This document shows, piece by piece, positions 16,225 to 23,968 of a stretch of 38,858 bases of DNA; position 1 is the stretch's first letter; the number at the start of each line of letters is the position of its first letter. The notes beneath the pieces are model-generated. The model did not search any database and was not told where the DNA came from. It saw nothing but the letters and a program-made list of their open reading frames with translations. The position numbers and the translations under genes were made by a program. The stretch is from positions 1 to 38,858 of the forward strand of contig CAKZRW010000071.1 in NCBI GenBank assembly GCA_937148845.1. Direction: 5' to 3'. The DNA is from an uncultured Actinomycetes bacterium. Its GTDB lineage: Bacteria; Actinomycetota; Thermoleophilia; RBG-16-64-13.

Positions 16225-17666
16225 CTGCTCACCCCCGCTTCGGCCAATTCGCCTTCCGGCAGGACTTTGCCCGGGTTGCACAAGCCCAGGGGGTCGAAAG
16301 CCGCCTTCACCCACTCCATGGCCCGCAGGTCGTCTTCGGAGAACACCAGTCTCATGGCCGGTAGTTTTTCCACCCCGATGCCGTGCTCGCCACTGATCGT
16401 GCCTCCCAAGGAGGCGCAGATGCGAAGCACCTCTAGGCTGGTCGCCTCGACACGCTCCTTCTGCTCCTGATCTCTCGCATCGTACAAGAAGCAGGGATGG
16501 ATGTTGCCGTCCCCCGCGTGAAGCACGCAGAAGACCTGGAGCCCTTTGGCCCGGGCCAGCTCTCCGATCAGACGGAGGGCCTCGGGCAGCCTGGTCCGGG
16601 GCACCGTGCCGTCCAACGACATGTAGTTGGGGGCCAGCCGGGTGATCGCTCCGAACGTGCCTTGACGCCCCCGCCATAACATGGCCCTCTCCTTGTCATC
16701 GGCCGCCACCCTGACCTCGAGGGCATGGTTGGCCTTACATATCGCAGCGATCCTCTCCGCAAGCTCGTCCATCCCATCGCGCAGCCCGTCCAACTCGATG
16801 AGCAGCACTGCGCCCGCCTCCCGGGGATAGCCGCAGGCAAGCGCATCCTCCACCGCGCGGATGGTGGGACGGTCCATCAACTCGAGCGTCGCTGGCGTGA
16901 GACCCGATGCCACTATGGCCGACACCACGTTGCCCGCGTCTTCTAAGGTAGAGAACACCCCCATCATGGTCATGACTGTTTCGGGCTGCCGGAGGATACG
17001 CAGTATGGCTGCGGTCACAATGCCCAGCGTCCCCTCGCTGCCTATGAAGACGCCGCGTAGGTCGAGCCCTGGAGTCGACGCCCCCTTGCCCCCTAGCCAA
17101 ACCACCTCTCCTTCCGGCAACACCACCTGCACTCCCAGCACGTGGTTGGAGGTGACGCCGTACTTGAAACAGTGAGGCCCCCCAGCATTTTCGGCGATGT
17201 TGCCGCCGATAGAGGAAGCCCTGAGACTAGCGGGGTCGGGCGCGTAGTAGTAGCCGTAAGGCTCTAGAGCTGCCGACACGTCGCCGGTGAAGATGCCTGG
17301 TTCCACGGTGATGCATTGGTTGGCGAGGTCGATCTCCAGAATCTTGTTCATGCGGCTGGTTTCGATGACGACCCCGCCCTCAAGAGCAAGAGACCCTCCG
17401 CTGACATTGGTCCCGAAGCCCCGGGGAACGAACGGCACCCTCTCCCGACCCAGCAGCCGCACCACTGCGACCACCTCGTCCCGGGAGCCTACGAAAACCA
17501 CAGCTCCGGGCCGGGCTGGTTCGCCATAGGCATCGTAGGCGTACGTATCCAGGTCGACCATCCCGGTGAGCACTTGCTCCCGACCCACGATCGCCCTCAG
17601 TTCGCGCACCAGCCTCGCGTCGACCAAACCTTGCCCCCCATGAGCGGCCGCCTGACGTGCGGCCAT
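16221..17666 (-). CDS. GlcD-type FAD-binding oxidase/dehydrogenase
   Basis: Flavoprotein of the glycolate oxidase/D-lactate dehydrogenase (VAO/PCMH) family, 481 aa from ATG 17666; a TTG about 45 nt further in, behind GGGGGGCAAGG, is a good alternative. PCMH FAD-binding motifs are PFVPRGFGTNVSGGSL and SLRASSIGGNIAENAGG; the C-terminal cap has HAGDGNIHP and ISGEHGIGVEK and ends with the usual CNPGKVLPEGE. It should oxidise a 2-hydroxy acid or related compound. It is the first gene of the minus-strand operon and is coupled to the aminotransferase by a 4-nt overlap. Oddly, the sequence just upstream of its start repeats its own 3'-terminal coding sequence. Confidence 0.88.
   Translation of the reverse strand: MAARQAAAHGGQGLVDARLVRELRAIVGREQVLTGMVDLDTYAYDAYGEPARPGAVVFVGSRDEVVAVVRLLGRERVPFVPRGFGTNVSGGSLALEGGVVIETSRMNKILEIDLANQCITVEPGIFTGDVSAALEPYGYYYAPDPASLRASSIGGNIAENAGGPHCFKYGVTSNHVLGVQVVLPEGEVVWLGGKGASTPGLDLRGVFIGSEGTLGIVTAAILRILRQPETVMTMMGVFSTLEDAGNVVSAIVASGLTPATLELMDRPTIRAVEDALACGYPREAGAVLLIELDGLRDGMDELAERIAAICKANHALEVRVAADDKERAMLWRGRQGTFGAITRLAPNYMSLDGTVPRTRLPEALRLIGELARAKGLQVFCVLHAGDGNIHPCFLYDARDQEQKERVEATSLEVLRICASLGGTISGEHGIGVEKLPAMRLVFSEDDLRAMEWVKAAFDPLGLCNPGKVLPEGELAEAGVSR
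16253..16275. repeat. 23-bp sequence echoed upstream of the same gene
   Basis: This stretch encodes the PGKVLPE tail of the GlcD-like protein. It recurs with one mismatch in 23 at 17687-17709, about 20 bp before the gene's start, in the same orientation and the same reading frame. Confidence 0.75.
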
Positions 17667-17686
17667 TATAACTTCTGGCAGGAGTT

Positions 17687-17709
17687 CTTCCGGCAGGACT
17701 TTTCCCGGG
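17687..17709. repeat. Upstream copy of the glcD-like 3'-end repeat
   Basis: Matches 16253-16275 at 22 of 23 positions. On the minus strand it reads PGKVLPE in frame with the downstream gene, as if it were the tail of a vanished preceding paralogue. An inner near-duplicate CTTC(T/C)GGCAGGA lies next to it. Confidence 0.75.
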
Positions 17710-17746
17710 CGGACTGTCCCTTGGTGGATGGCCCTGGTTTCTGGTA

Positions 17747-17770
17747 GCCTGCACAAACGTATGCCTGCAC
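17747..17770. repeat. 8-bp direct repeat in divergent promoter region
   Basis: GCCTGCAC occurs at 17747-17754 and again at 17763-17770, a 16-bp period, in the 130-bp gap between the divergent glcD-like and ABC permease genes. It may be an activator or repressor site, but is short enough to be chance. Confidence 0.3.
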
Positions 17771-17796
17771 CGGTGTGTAGGTAGGAGGCGATCCGT

Positions 17797-18957
17797 ATGC
17801 AAGTCTTGCGCAACGTGTTTCGGCGAAAGGTGAGGGTGCTCCTCACCATCTCCGGCATCACCATAGGGGTGCTGGCCCTGGTGGTCATGGGCAGCATGGC
17901 GGAACGTATCAGCGTGATGGTCTCCGGCGGCACCCGCTTCTACGCCGACAAGGTGACAGTCACCGCAGAAGGCGGAGCCTCGATGTTCGGTAACAGTCTT
18001 CTGTCGCTCAAGAAACGGGAGGAGATCAAGGCAGTGCCCGGCGTCCTCGAGGTCTCGGCTTCAGTGGGCACTTTGCTCGACCCCGAAGCGGGCATGTCGT
18101 TCGGAATGCCCCCCATCCTTCTCGGTGATGACATGCGGGGCGACCCCTACGAGAGCTTCCGCATCGAGTACGCCGCGGGACGCCCCTTGCGAGCCGGGGA
18201 GTTGGGTTCTGTGGTCGTGGGCAGCGACCTGGTGACCAGACTGGGGGCGGAGGTCGGCAAGCAAGTGACCATCCGGGGAGAACAGTTCACGGTCGTCGGC
18301 ATACTGGATAAGACCCTCACTGCCCCTGACATGGCTGTCTATATGAACCTGGCCGACGCCCAGCGGTTGTTCGCCCAAGATCTACCCGAGATGATCCGCA
18401 GCTTTGTCGATGTCGAAGACCTGGTGACCACCTTCACCGTCTACCCGGCCCCTGGCGTCGACCCCGAGGAGCTGGCCCAGACCATCAACGAGACCGTGAG
18501 CGGCGTCACTGCCACAGGTCCCAGCTTCTTCCAAGAGCAGATAGCGAACGCCACCCGCATACTCAACGCCATCCTCTACGGAGTCGCTATCATCTCGCTG
18601 GTGGTAGGAGGACTCTCCGTGATCAACACCATGACCATGTCTGTCAGCGAGCGCACCCGAGAGATCGGGGTCCGCAAGGCCATCGGGGCCTCCGACAGGC
18701 AGATAGTGCGGCAGTTCCTTACCGAGGCCGGCGTCATCGGTCTGCTGGGTGGTATTTCCGGCCTGGTCTTGGGCGTCATTGCCGCTACCTTGGGTGACAT
18801 AGCGCTCGCGAGATCGAACGTCGACCTGTTCCTGGTAACACCGCGGCTCGCGATCGGCTCGGTGGTCTTCGCCGTGGTCTTGGGTCTGGTGAGCGGGCTT
18901 TATCCCTCGCTGCACGCTGCCCGCATGCGGCCGGTCAACGCCCTCCGCTATGAATGA
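17797..18957 (+). CDS. ABC transporter permease, MacB/FtsX type
   Basis: 386 aa with a GGAGG box 8 nt before the ATG. Topology is that of MacB-like permeases: a first transmembrane helix at about 12-30 (VLLTISGITIGVLALVVMGSM), a large extracytoplasmic domain of about 220 residues, then three helices near the C-terminus (LYGVAIISLVVGGLSVINTM; EAGVIGLLGGISGLVLGVIA; the last before GLYPSLHAARM). ERTREIGVRKAIGA is the coupling motif contacting the ATPase. Such transporters use mechanotransmission to export substrates or act on envelope components. It is followed 24 nt later by its ATPase. Confidence 0.9.
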   Translation: MQVLRNVFRRKVRVLLTISGITIGVLALVVMGSMAERISVMVSGGTRFYADKVTVTAEGGASMFGNSLLSLKKREEIKAVPGVLEVSASVGTLLDPEAGMSFGMPPILLGDDMRGDPYESFRIEYAAGRPLRAGELGSVVVGSDLVTRLGAEVGKQVTIRGEQFTVVGILDKTLTAPDMAVYMNLADAQRLFAQDLPEMIRSFVDVEDLVTTFTVYPAPGVDPEELAQTINETVSGVTATGPSFFQEQIANATRILNAILYGVAIISLVVGGLSVINTMTMSVSERTREIGVRKAIGASDRQIVRQFLTEAGVIGLLGGISGLVLGVIAATLGDIALARSNVDLFLVTPRLAIGSVVFAVVLGLVSGLYPSLHAARMRPVNALRYE

Positions 18958-18981
18958 GCTGACAGCCGGGAGACGAGAGTC

Positions 18982-19659
18982 ATGTGTCCTGTGATCCAAG
19001 CCAAAGATGTCCACAAGCGCTATGTGCTTGGGCGCAACAACTATGTCGATGCTTTGCGCGGAGTCTCGCTGGAGATAGAGCCCGGGGAGATGGTCGCAGT
19101 AATGGGGCCGTCGGGCTCCGGCAAGTCCACTCTGCTCCACATCCTTGGTTGCCTTGACTCCCTCACCGCCGGTGAGGTGTGGCTGGACGGTCGCCGCGTG
19201 GACAACCTCTCCGGCCGCGAACTAGTGCGCCTGCGGCGCGAAGAGCTGGGTTTCATCTTCCAGACCTTCAACCTCATCCCCAGCCTGAATGCCTTGGAGA
19301 ACGTAGCTCTGGCAGCCCAGTACGCGGGCAAGTCGCGCGGAGCCGCCCGTCAGGTCGCCCTAGAAACGCTTGCCGCAGTGAATCTTCCCAACCACCACCA
19401 GCACCGGCCTTCTGAACTTTCCGGCGGACAACAACAACGAGTGGCCATCGCCAGAGCCCTCGTGAATCGCCCGAAGGTCATATTCGGGGACGAGCCTACT
19501 GGCAATCTGGACTCAGCCAGCTCGGAGGAGATCGTGGCCCTCATGAAGACCATCAACAAGGCCATGGGCACCACTTTCGTGCTGGTCACCCACGACCCCG
19601 AGGTGGCCGGAGCCTGCGGCCGTGTCATCCATCTGCTGGACGGCAAGGTCTCCAGCTAG
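18982..19659 (+). CDS. ABC transporter ATP-binding protein, LolD/MacB type
   Basis: 225 aa nucleotide-binding subunit. Walker A is GPSGSGKST (42-50), the Q-loop is in FIFQTFNLIP, the signature is LSGGQQQR (about 146-153), Walker B ends in VIFGDEPTG (about 167-174), and the switch histidine is in LVTHD. The inserted LRREELGFIFQ segment is typical of the MacB/LolD/FtsE branch. It pairs with the permease directly upstream on the same transcript. No periplasmic adaptor gene is adjacent, as is common in monoderm organisms. Confidence 0.95.
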   Translation: MCPVIQAKDVHKRYVLGRNNYVDALRGVSLEIEPGEMVAVMGPSGSGKSTLLHILGCLDSLTAGEVWLDGRRVDNLSGRELVRLRREELGFIFQTFNLIPSLNALENVALAAQYAGKSRGAARQVALETLAAVNLPNHHQHRPSELSGGQQQRVAIARALVNRPKVIFGDEPTGNLDSASSEEIVALMKTINKAMGTTFVLVTHDPEVAGACGRVIHLLDGKVSS

Positions 19660-19717
19660 AGGTAGGCTGCCAGGACCCCTGCCGTTCCGATCTCCTGTTC
19701 GTCAGCCCTGGGGGCGC

Positions 19718-20560
19718 CTACTCCCCTGTATAGATATCAAGCCTGGGAACGTTGGGTAGCTCCGGCAATTTGGTGTGGATGAGATGCGTGTAAGCTCCGA
19801 TGGTGTTGTGCACCACCTGCCCGTCGACGCGAGCAAACAGTTCCGCCACACAGCGGCCGCTGAAGAAATTGAACAGGAAGGTCATCTGCGTGGTCAGGAT
19901 CTTCTCGTTCCAGTACAGCAGATAGACCCCATCGGCCACCTTGTAAGCGTGATACTCCTCGGTGTCGGCCTGGCCGGCCTGGGGACCTTTCACTCCTAGC
20001 CAGGTCTCGTACGCCCCGGTGAGGTAGATGTGCTCGTAAGCTACGTTGTGAGCATAGGTGTTGAGAAGCCGCGTACCCCCTAGGGAGAAGGGCAGGTGAT
20101 AGGCTACAGGCCCCTCCCCGGCGATCTCCGCCAGCCAGCCTTGGACCACGCGCGAGACGATACCGTCCTCTTCCATTCTGCCCCTCACCGCGGTGACCGC
20201 ACCCCGCTCCAGATCCATGGCCATGGCCAGCGAATCTTTCTCGGAGGCAAGGTAGGTCACGAAGAATATCCCCGACGCCATCTCGAAAGCCTCGTAGGTG
20301 GTCACCTGACGCCGCCCTGTCTCCTGACCCGCGACCGCCTCCACCGTGACCACCTGCTCCTGGAAGTCATGCCGGTACCGGCCGCCGTCGTCGCCCTGGA
20401 CCAAGGTCAGCGTCCGCCCGGCCAGATCGAAGGACCGCGGCGGCCTGTTCTCCGCATAATCGAACTCGGGCTTTTCGGCCAGATTCTGCTTGAGAAAGGC
20501 CGAACCCTGAGCCTCGAAGGTATCCCTACCCCGGCTGTCCCCGGCTTGACCTGTTGCCAT
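19718..20560 (-). CDS. MoaF-like lipocalin-fold protein
   Basis: 280 aa, ATG 20560 behind AAGGGGGA. The protein has two similar beta-rich halves. The first contains FDLAGRTLTLVQ, then TYEAFEMASGIFFVTYLA; the second contains EYHAYKVADGVYLLYWNEK followed by TFLFNFFSGRCVAELF. This duplicated pattern matches my recollection of the MoaF family, calycin-like proteins named from a molybdenum-cofactor gene cluster. Function is not established for the family. Its location a few genes from the molybdenum-hydroxylase operon fits the name but it is a separate transcription unit. Assignment is moderate; another calycin family is possible. Confidence 0.55.
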   Translation of the reverse strand: MATGQAGDSRGRDTFEAQGSAFLKQNLAEKPEFDYAENRPPRSFDLAGRTLTLVQGDDGGRYRHDFQEQVVTVEAVAGQETGRRQVTTYEAFEMASGIFFVTYLASEKDSLAMAMDLERGAVTAVRGRMEEDGIVSRVVQGWLAEIAGEGPVAYHLPFSLGGTRLLNTYAHNVAYEHIYLTGAYETWLGVKGPQAGQADTEEYHAYKVADGVYLLYWNEKILTTQMTFLFNFFSGRCVAELFARVDGQVVHNTIGAYTHLIHTKLPELPNVPRLDIYTGE

Positions 20561-20680
20561 CTCGGCGTCCCCCTTCTTTTCGCCTTGAACCAGCGTACCT
20601 AGTCTGGGGTTTCAGCCCTCGGCGTCTCCGCACTCGTCCGCTTGGGCGACCCCGAGGGTGCCCCAGACTCACTCCCCATG

Positions 20681-22000
20681 CTACCCTGCCAAGCCGAGCT
20701 GCTCCAGCCCCAGCTGGCGTAGCTCGGCAGCCATCTCGGCCGGGACCTCTCCTGGCCGGTAGGAGCCCGCATGGGCGACCTTCTCGCGCAGACCTTTGCT
20801 TAGGGCTATCACCGCCTCTTGGTCCTCGATCCCGGTCTTGAGCGAGAGCAGGTCTCCGCGGTCGGGACCGGATCTCACAATGTCTTTCACCACGGCTACG
20901 TACGCGTCCTCTGCCGGCATCCGGTACTCTTCAAGGCCCGCTTCCGTGCGGAGAAGAACGCGGCCCTCGTTGAACCACACTTGGCAAGAACCCTGCTCCC
21001 CCTCCAGGTGCACCACCTTGCGGTCCACCAGACCCTTGCCCACCATCACTGTCAGTTCGACACCCTCGAGAGAAGGGGATGTAGGAGAGTCCCCAGTAGA
21101 GCTAGCGGCGCGCCAACCAGCCCGGGCGCGCAGGTGAAGAAGCGCCGCGCTCTCTGCTCCGCAGCCGGGCGGACGACCCTCTTGAATCCAAGCTCCCCAC
21201 TCGTGCTCGCGAGCCGGCACGAACCCAAGTCCGCCGGAGACGATGGTCGCCTCTTGCCCCTGCCGCCCGGCACCAGCTGCCTGGGGCTTGCCCCCACTAG
21301 CGGTACCGGCGCTCTTGTCGTCCACTTTGAGAAGCTTTCGCATCATAGCGAACAAATGGCAGCCATGCTCCAGCCAGTATCCTTGGGCGAAAGCCCGCGA
21401 CTCCCAGAAGGGCCGCGCCTCCAGCGAGACCCAGGCTATCCGGCGCAGCCGACCCAGCCGAGAGAGCCACTCCCTACCCTGGCCGCTCATCACTCTGATC
21501 GGTTGTTTGTAGCTGTAGTGATCGACGTAGTAGGCCCGACGGCTCAGCTCAGGCCGCTCCCGGAGCAGACACTCCCACCTTTCGCGTTCACCGAGCAGGT
21601 AAAGAGGCTTCTCGATGAAGATCTCTGGGAGTTGCCCTGAGTCCCCCGAGGGAGCGGCAGAAGAAGAGTAGAGACCACCCCCAGGCCAAGCCCCCAAGAC
21701 CAGCTCCAGATGCCGGAGATGGTCCTGAGGTGGAGAGAGGATCAGCACCTTGTCGGTCGCTCCCAACTCGCCGCGGGAGAAGTAGCGGTCGAGTCGTACG
21801 GGCCTAGAAGCTCCGAGCCTCCGGTCGGGATCCTCGCAAGCGAAGACCACCTTGACTCCGCCGGGCAGTCCCTTTGCCAAGACACTGGGGACGTTCTCAG
21901 CAGACTCTACCTCCAATGCTTCCGGGCCGGACAGGCTCTGTAGCGCAGGGAGGTACCTTTGCTCCCACACCCTACCGCCACCGAAGACCACGAAGCGCAC
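20681..22000 (-). CDS. Gfo/Idh/MocA-like oxidoreductase
   Basis: 439 aa from GTG 22000, preceded by AACGGAGG at short spacing; the frame is open to a TTG at 22087 but that leader is Gly/Ser low complexity. The N-terminus RFVVFGGGRVWEQRYLPAL is a Rossmann start, and IFIEKPL plus YYVDHYSYKQPI resemble the EKP and catalytic regions of Gfo/Idh/MocA enzymes and, loosely, glucose-6-phosphate dehydrogenase. A Gly/Ala-rich insertion occupies about residues 240-300. The C-terminus repeats LRQLGLEQLGLAG. It probably oxidises a sugar or cyclitol with NAD(P)+; the substrate is unknown and the family call is moderate. Confidence 0.55.
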   Translation of the reverse strand: MRFVVFGGGRVWEQRYLPALQSLSGPEALEVESAENVPSVLAKGLPGGVKVVFACEDPDRRLGASRPVRLDRYFSRGELGATDKVLILSPPQDHLRHLELVLGAWPGGGLYSSSAAPSGDSGQLPEIFIEKPLYLLGERERWECLLRERPELSRRAYYVDHYSYKQPIRVMSGQGREWLSRLGRLRRIAWVSLEARPFWESRAFAQGYWLEHGCHLFAMMRKLLKVDDKSAGTASGGKPQAAGAGRQGQEATIVSGGLGFVPAREHEWGAWIQEGRPPGCGAESAALLHLRARAGWRAASSTGDSPTSPSLEGVELTVMVGKGLVDRKVVHLEGEQGSCQVWFNEGRVLLRTEAGLEEYRMPAEDAYVAVVKDIVRSGPDRGDLLSLKTGIEDQEAVIALSKGLREKVAHAGSYRPGEVPAEMAAELRQLGLEQLGLAG

Positions 22001-22526
22001 CGGACCTCCGTTCGACCCACTCGGCCCACCTGAACCACCGGCCGACGCTCTCGTGCTCAGAATGACACCGGTCTTGGACCAAGACAAGGCCGAGTGCCAC
22101 GCGCGGGCTGCTCAGCCTGTACGCCCGGTCAGCCGTCGGGAGGGGAAGCTGTCAGGAGGCTGGGGAAGGTCCAAAAGGAGGCAGGCAAGGAAAGGTCAAA
22201 TGAAAAGCGAGCCCCGAGTGGACCCGCTTCGCTCCCGGTATTGGCTCTGACTTCGTCCCCGCTTCACCGTACTACGCGGCCATTTAACTCCGCGGTTCCT
22301 CTGCGGGTCCCTTTGTCAGTTCCCCAGGTGCGGCGCTGAACTCTCGGGACTCTGTGCCCAGTGTACGCGCTCCCCCGCACCTCGTCAACAGGCCCGGCTC
22401 AGAAAAATCCCGCAGGATGCGCGAAGCGCTAGCGTCCAGCTTTGTACGCCCGAAGCGTACGAAGAGCATTCTGACCACCCTCAGCCGGTGACCGACGGTA
22501 ACACGCCGCGGTGGTAAGATGCGCTC
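22001..22526. other. Long intergenic region between divergent genes
   Basis: No gene or RNA family is recognised in these 526 bases between the Gfo/Idh-like gene and the aminopeptidase gene. Visible elements are a small hairpin with GTACGC arms at 22444-22460, several GGAGG-like runs near 22140-22190 that precede no good frame, and the leaderless-type promoter box at 22515. Confidence 0.5.
22515..22520 (+). promoter_or_regulatory. TAAGAT -10 box, leaderless-type
   Basis: TAAGAT lies exactly 6 nt before the ATG at 22527, and no Shine-Dalgarno precedes that start. Transcription would begin at or next to the start codon. The -35 region is not convincing. Confidence 0.5.
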
Positions 22527-23777
22527 ATGGACCAACAGTGGCACAGCCGCCTCGACCAACCCCCGCCTCTCATCGGCAGCGCCGAGTTCGCAGCCAGGCG
22601 GGCACGCGTGCTTGAGGCCCTGGAAGGAGCCGCCGCGCTGGTCCTGGCCGGGCGTGAGGTCGTCTTGGACAGTGTTCCCGCGCGCTGGAAGACCGATCGT
22701 CTCTTCTGGTACCTCACGGGGCTTGATCACGAGAGCGGTGCGGCCGTGCTCTTCGACCCTTCCGCCGAAGACCCCAAGCGACGGATAACGCTCTTCCTAC
22801 GTAACCGGGACCCCGAAGCTGAGCGTTGGGACGGACCGCGCGAGCCGCTCGCTTCTGGCCTTCGAGAAAGACTTGGCTTCACGGAGATAAGGAGAACCAG
22901 CCAACTCCCTGCGGCACTTACCGCCGCGGCGCGGCGAACCAAGCGATTGGCGTGCCTACATGCCTTCACAACCTACACAGAGGAGCTATCGCCCGACCTG
23001 GAGATCTTCCAAAAGGTCGCATCTCATGTGCCCGGAGTGACCATCGAAGACCGCACCCAGCTCCTACCGGCACTGCGGGCGGTCAAGTCGTCGGCAGAAC
23101 TGGCTCTCATAGAGCACGCTCTCGCCATCACCGCAGCCGGCTTCGCGAGAGTGCTCCAGATCCTTCGACCGGGTCTCCGCGAACGCGACCTAGTGGACGC
23201 CCTGCTTCACACTTATCGCAGCCACGACGCCGAGCCCGCCTACGAGTTGATAGTGGGAGCAGGTGCGAACAGCACCGTGCTTCACTACCGAGATGGCGAC
23301 ACCACCATTCAAGACGGCGACCTGGTGGTCATGGATTGTGCCGCCGCCTTTGGAGGGTATGCGTCTGATGTCACCCGCACCTTCCCCGCCTCGGGCGTGT
23401 TTCTCGACGAGCAGCGTGACATCTATGAGATCGTCCTCCAAGCCCAGCAGGCTGCCATCGGGGCTGCCCGTCCAGGAGCCACCTTCACTGAGATCGACGC
23501 TGCTGCGCGCCGAGTCATCGAAGCCGCTGGCTACGGCGACGCCTTCATCCACGGCACTAGCCACCCCTTGGGGGTAGAAGTGCACGATGTCGCTCCGGAC
23601 GGCCCCCTCCGGGAGGGGATGGTCATCACCATCGAACCGGGTATATATCTTCCCGAGAAGAACCTGGGAGTCAGGATAGAGGACGACATCCTGATCACCG
23701 CCGACGGGTGCCACGACCTGAGCGGCCGGCTTGTGCCGCGGACAGTGGCGGAGATCGAAGCGGCCCTGCGCAGATAG
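22527..23777 (+). CDS. pepP: Xaa-Pro aminopeptidase (M24B family)
   Basis: Metallopeptidase that releases N-terminal residues preceding proline; 416 aa, cytosolic. The N-terminal AMP_N domain (about 15-170, with FWYLTGLDHESGAAVL) is followed by the pita-bread domain. All five dimetal ligands are present: D270 and D281 (VVMDCAAAFGGYASDVTRTFP), H346 (GTSHPLG), E370 (ITIEPGIY) and E385 (VRIEDDIL), with H253 in the substrate-side VLHYRD. No ribosome-binding site is visible; a -10-like TAAGAT 6 nt upstream suggests a leaderless message. It is monocistronic. Confidence 0.93.
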   Translation: MDQQWHSRLDQPPPLIGSAEFAARRARVLEALEGAAALVLAGREVVLDSVPARWKTDRLFWYLTGLDHESGAAVLFDPSAEDPKRRITLFLRNRDPEAERWDGPREPLASGLRERLGFTEIRRTSQLPAALTAAARRTKRLACLHAFTTYTEELSPDLEIFQKVASHVPGVTIEDRTQLLPALRAVKSSAELALIEHALAITAAGFARVLQILRPGLRERDLVDALLHTYRSHDAEPAYELIVGAGANSTVLHYRDGDTTIQDGDLVVMDCAAAFGGYASDVTRTFPASGVFLDEQRDIYEIVLQAQQAAIGAARPGATFTEIDAAARRVIEAAGYGDAFIHGTSHPLGVEVHDVAPDGPLREGMVITIEPGIYLPEKNLGVRIEDDILITADGCHDLSGRLVPRTVAEIEAALRR

Positions 23778-23932
23778 GGGCCAGCAAAGTGCCTGCCGCG
23801 TCACCCGGCTCCCAATGCAGCTGCGAGCAGACCAGGAGGTTGCTCTCAGGGTCTAGAAGGTAATGCTTCTAATGGGAAACGATTCAAAGGGAATACTCAT
23901 CCAAGGGGCTGCAGTGACCGATGATAGAGGCA

Positions 23933-23956
23933 GTCTCCAGTCGGGTCTCCAGTCGG
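23933..23956 (+). repeat. Perfect 12-bp tandem repeat in a leader
   Basis: GTCTCCAGTCGG occurs twice without a gap, ending just before the GGAAGGAG ribosome-binding site of the lipoprotein gene at 23969. Copy-number change would alter leader length but not the coding frame. Confidence 0.75.
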
Positions 23957-23968
23957 GAAGGAGTGGTA

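Noticed and set aside
15076-16470. A 464-codon open frame on the plus strand
   Set aside because: Antisense to the aminotransferase and flavoprotein genes, no start signal and no domain.
16225-16677. N-terminal extension of the class III aminotransferase
   Set aside because: It overlaps the flavoprotein gene in another frame and is Arg/Gly/His-rich; the GTGA overlap gives a natural start at 16224.
22088-22510. Possible riboswitch or small RNA in the long gap before the aminopeptidase gene
   Set aside because: Only one short 6-bp hairpin is visible, the gene itself appears leaderless, and no known riboswitch core was recognised.
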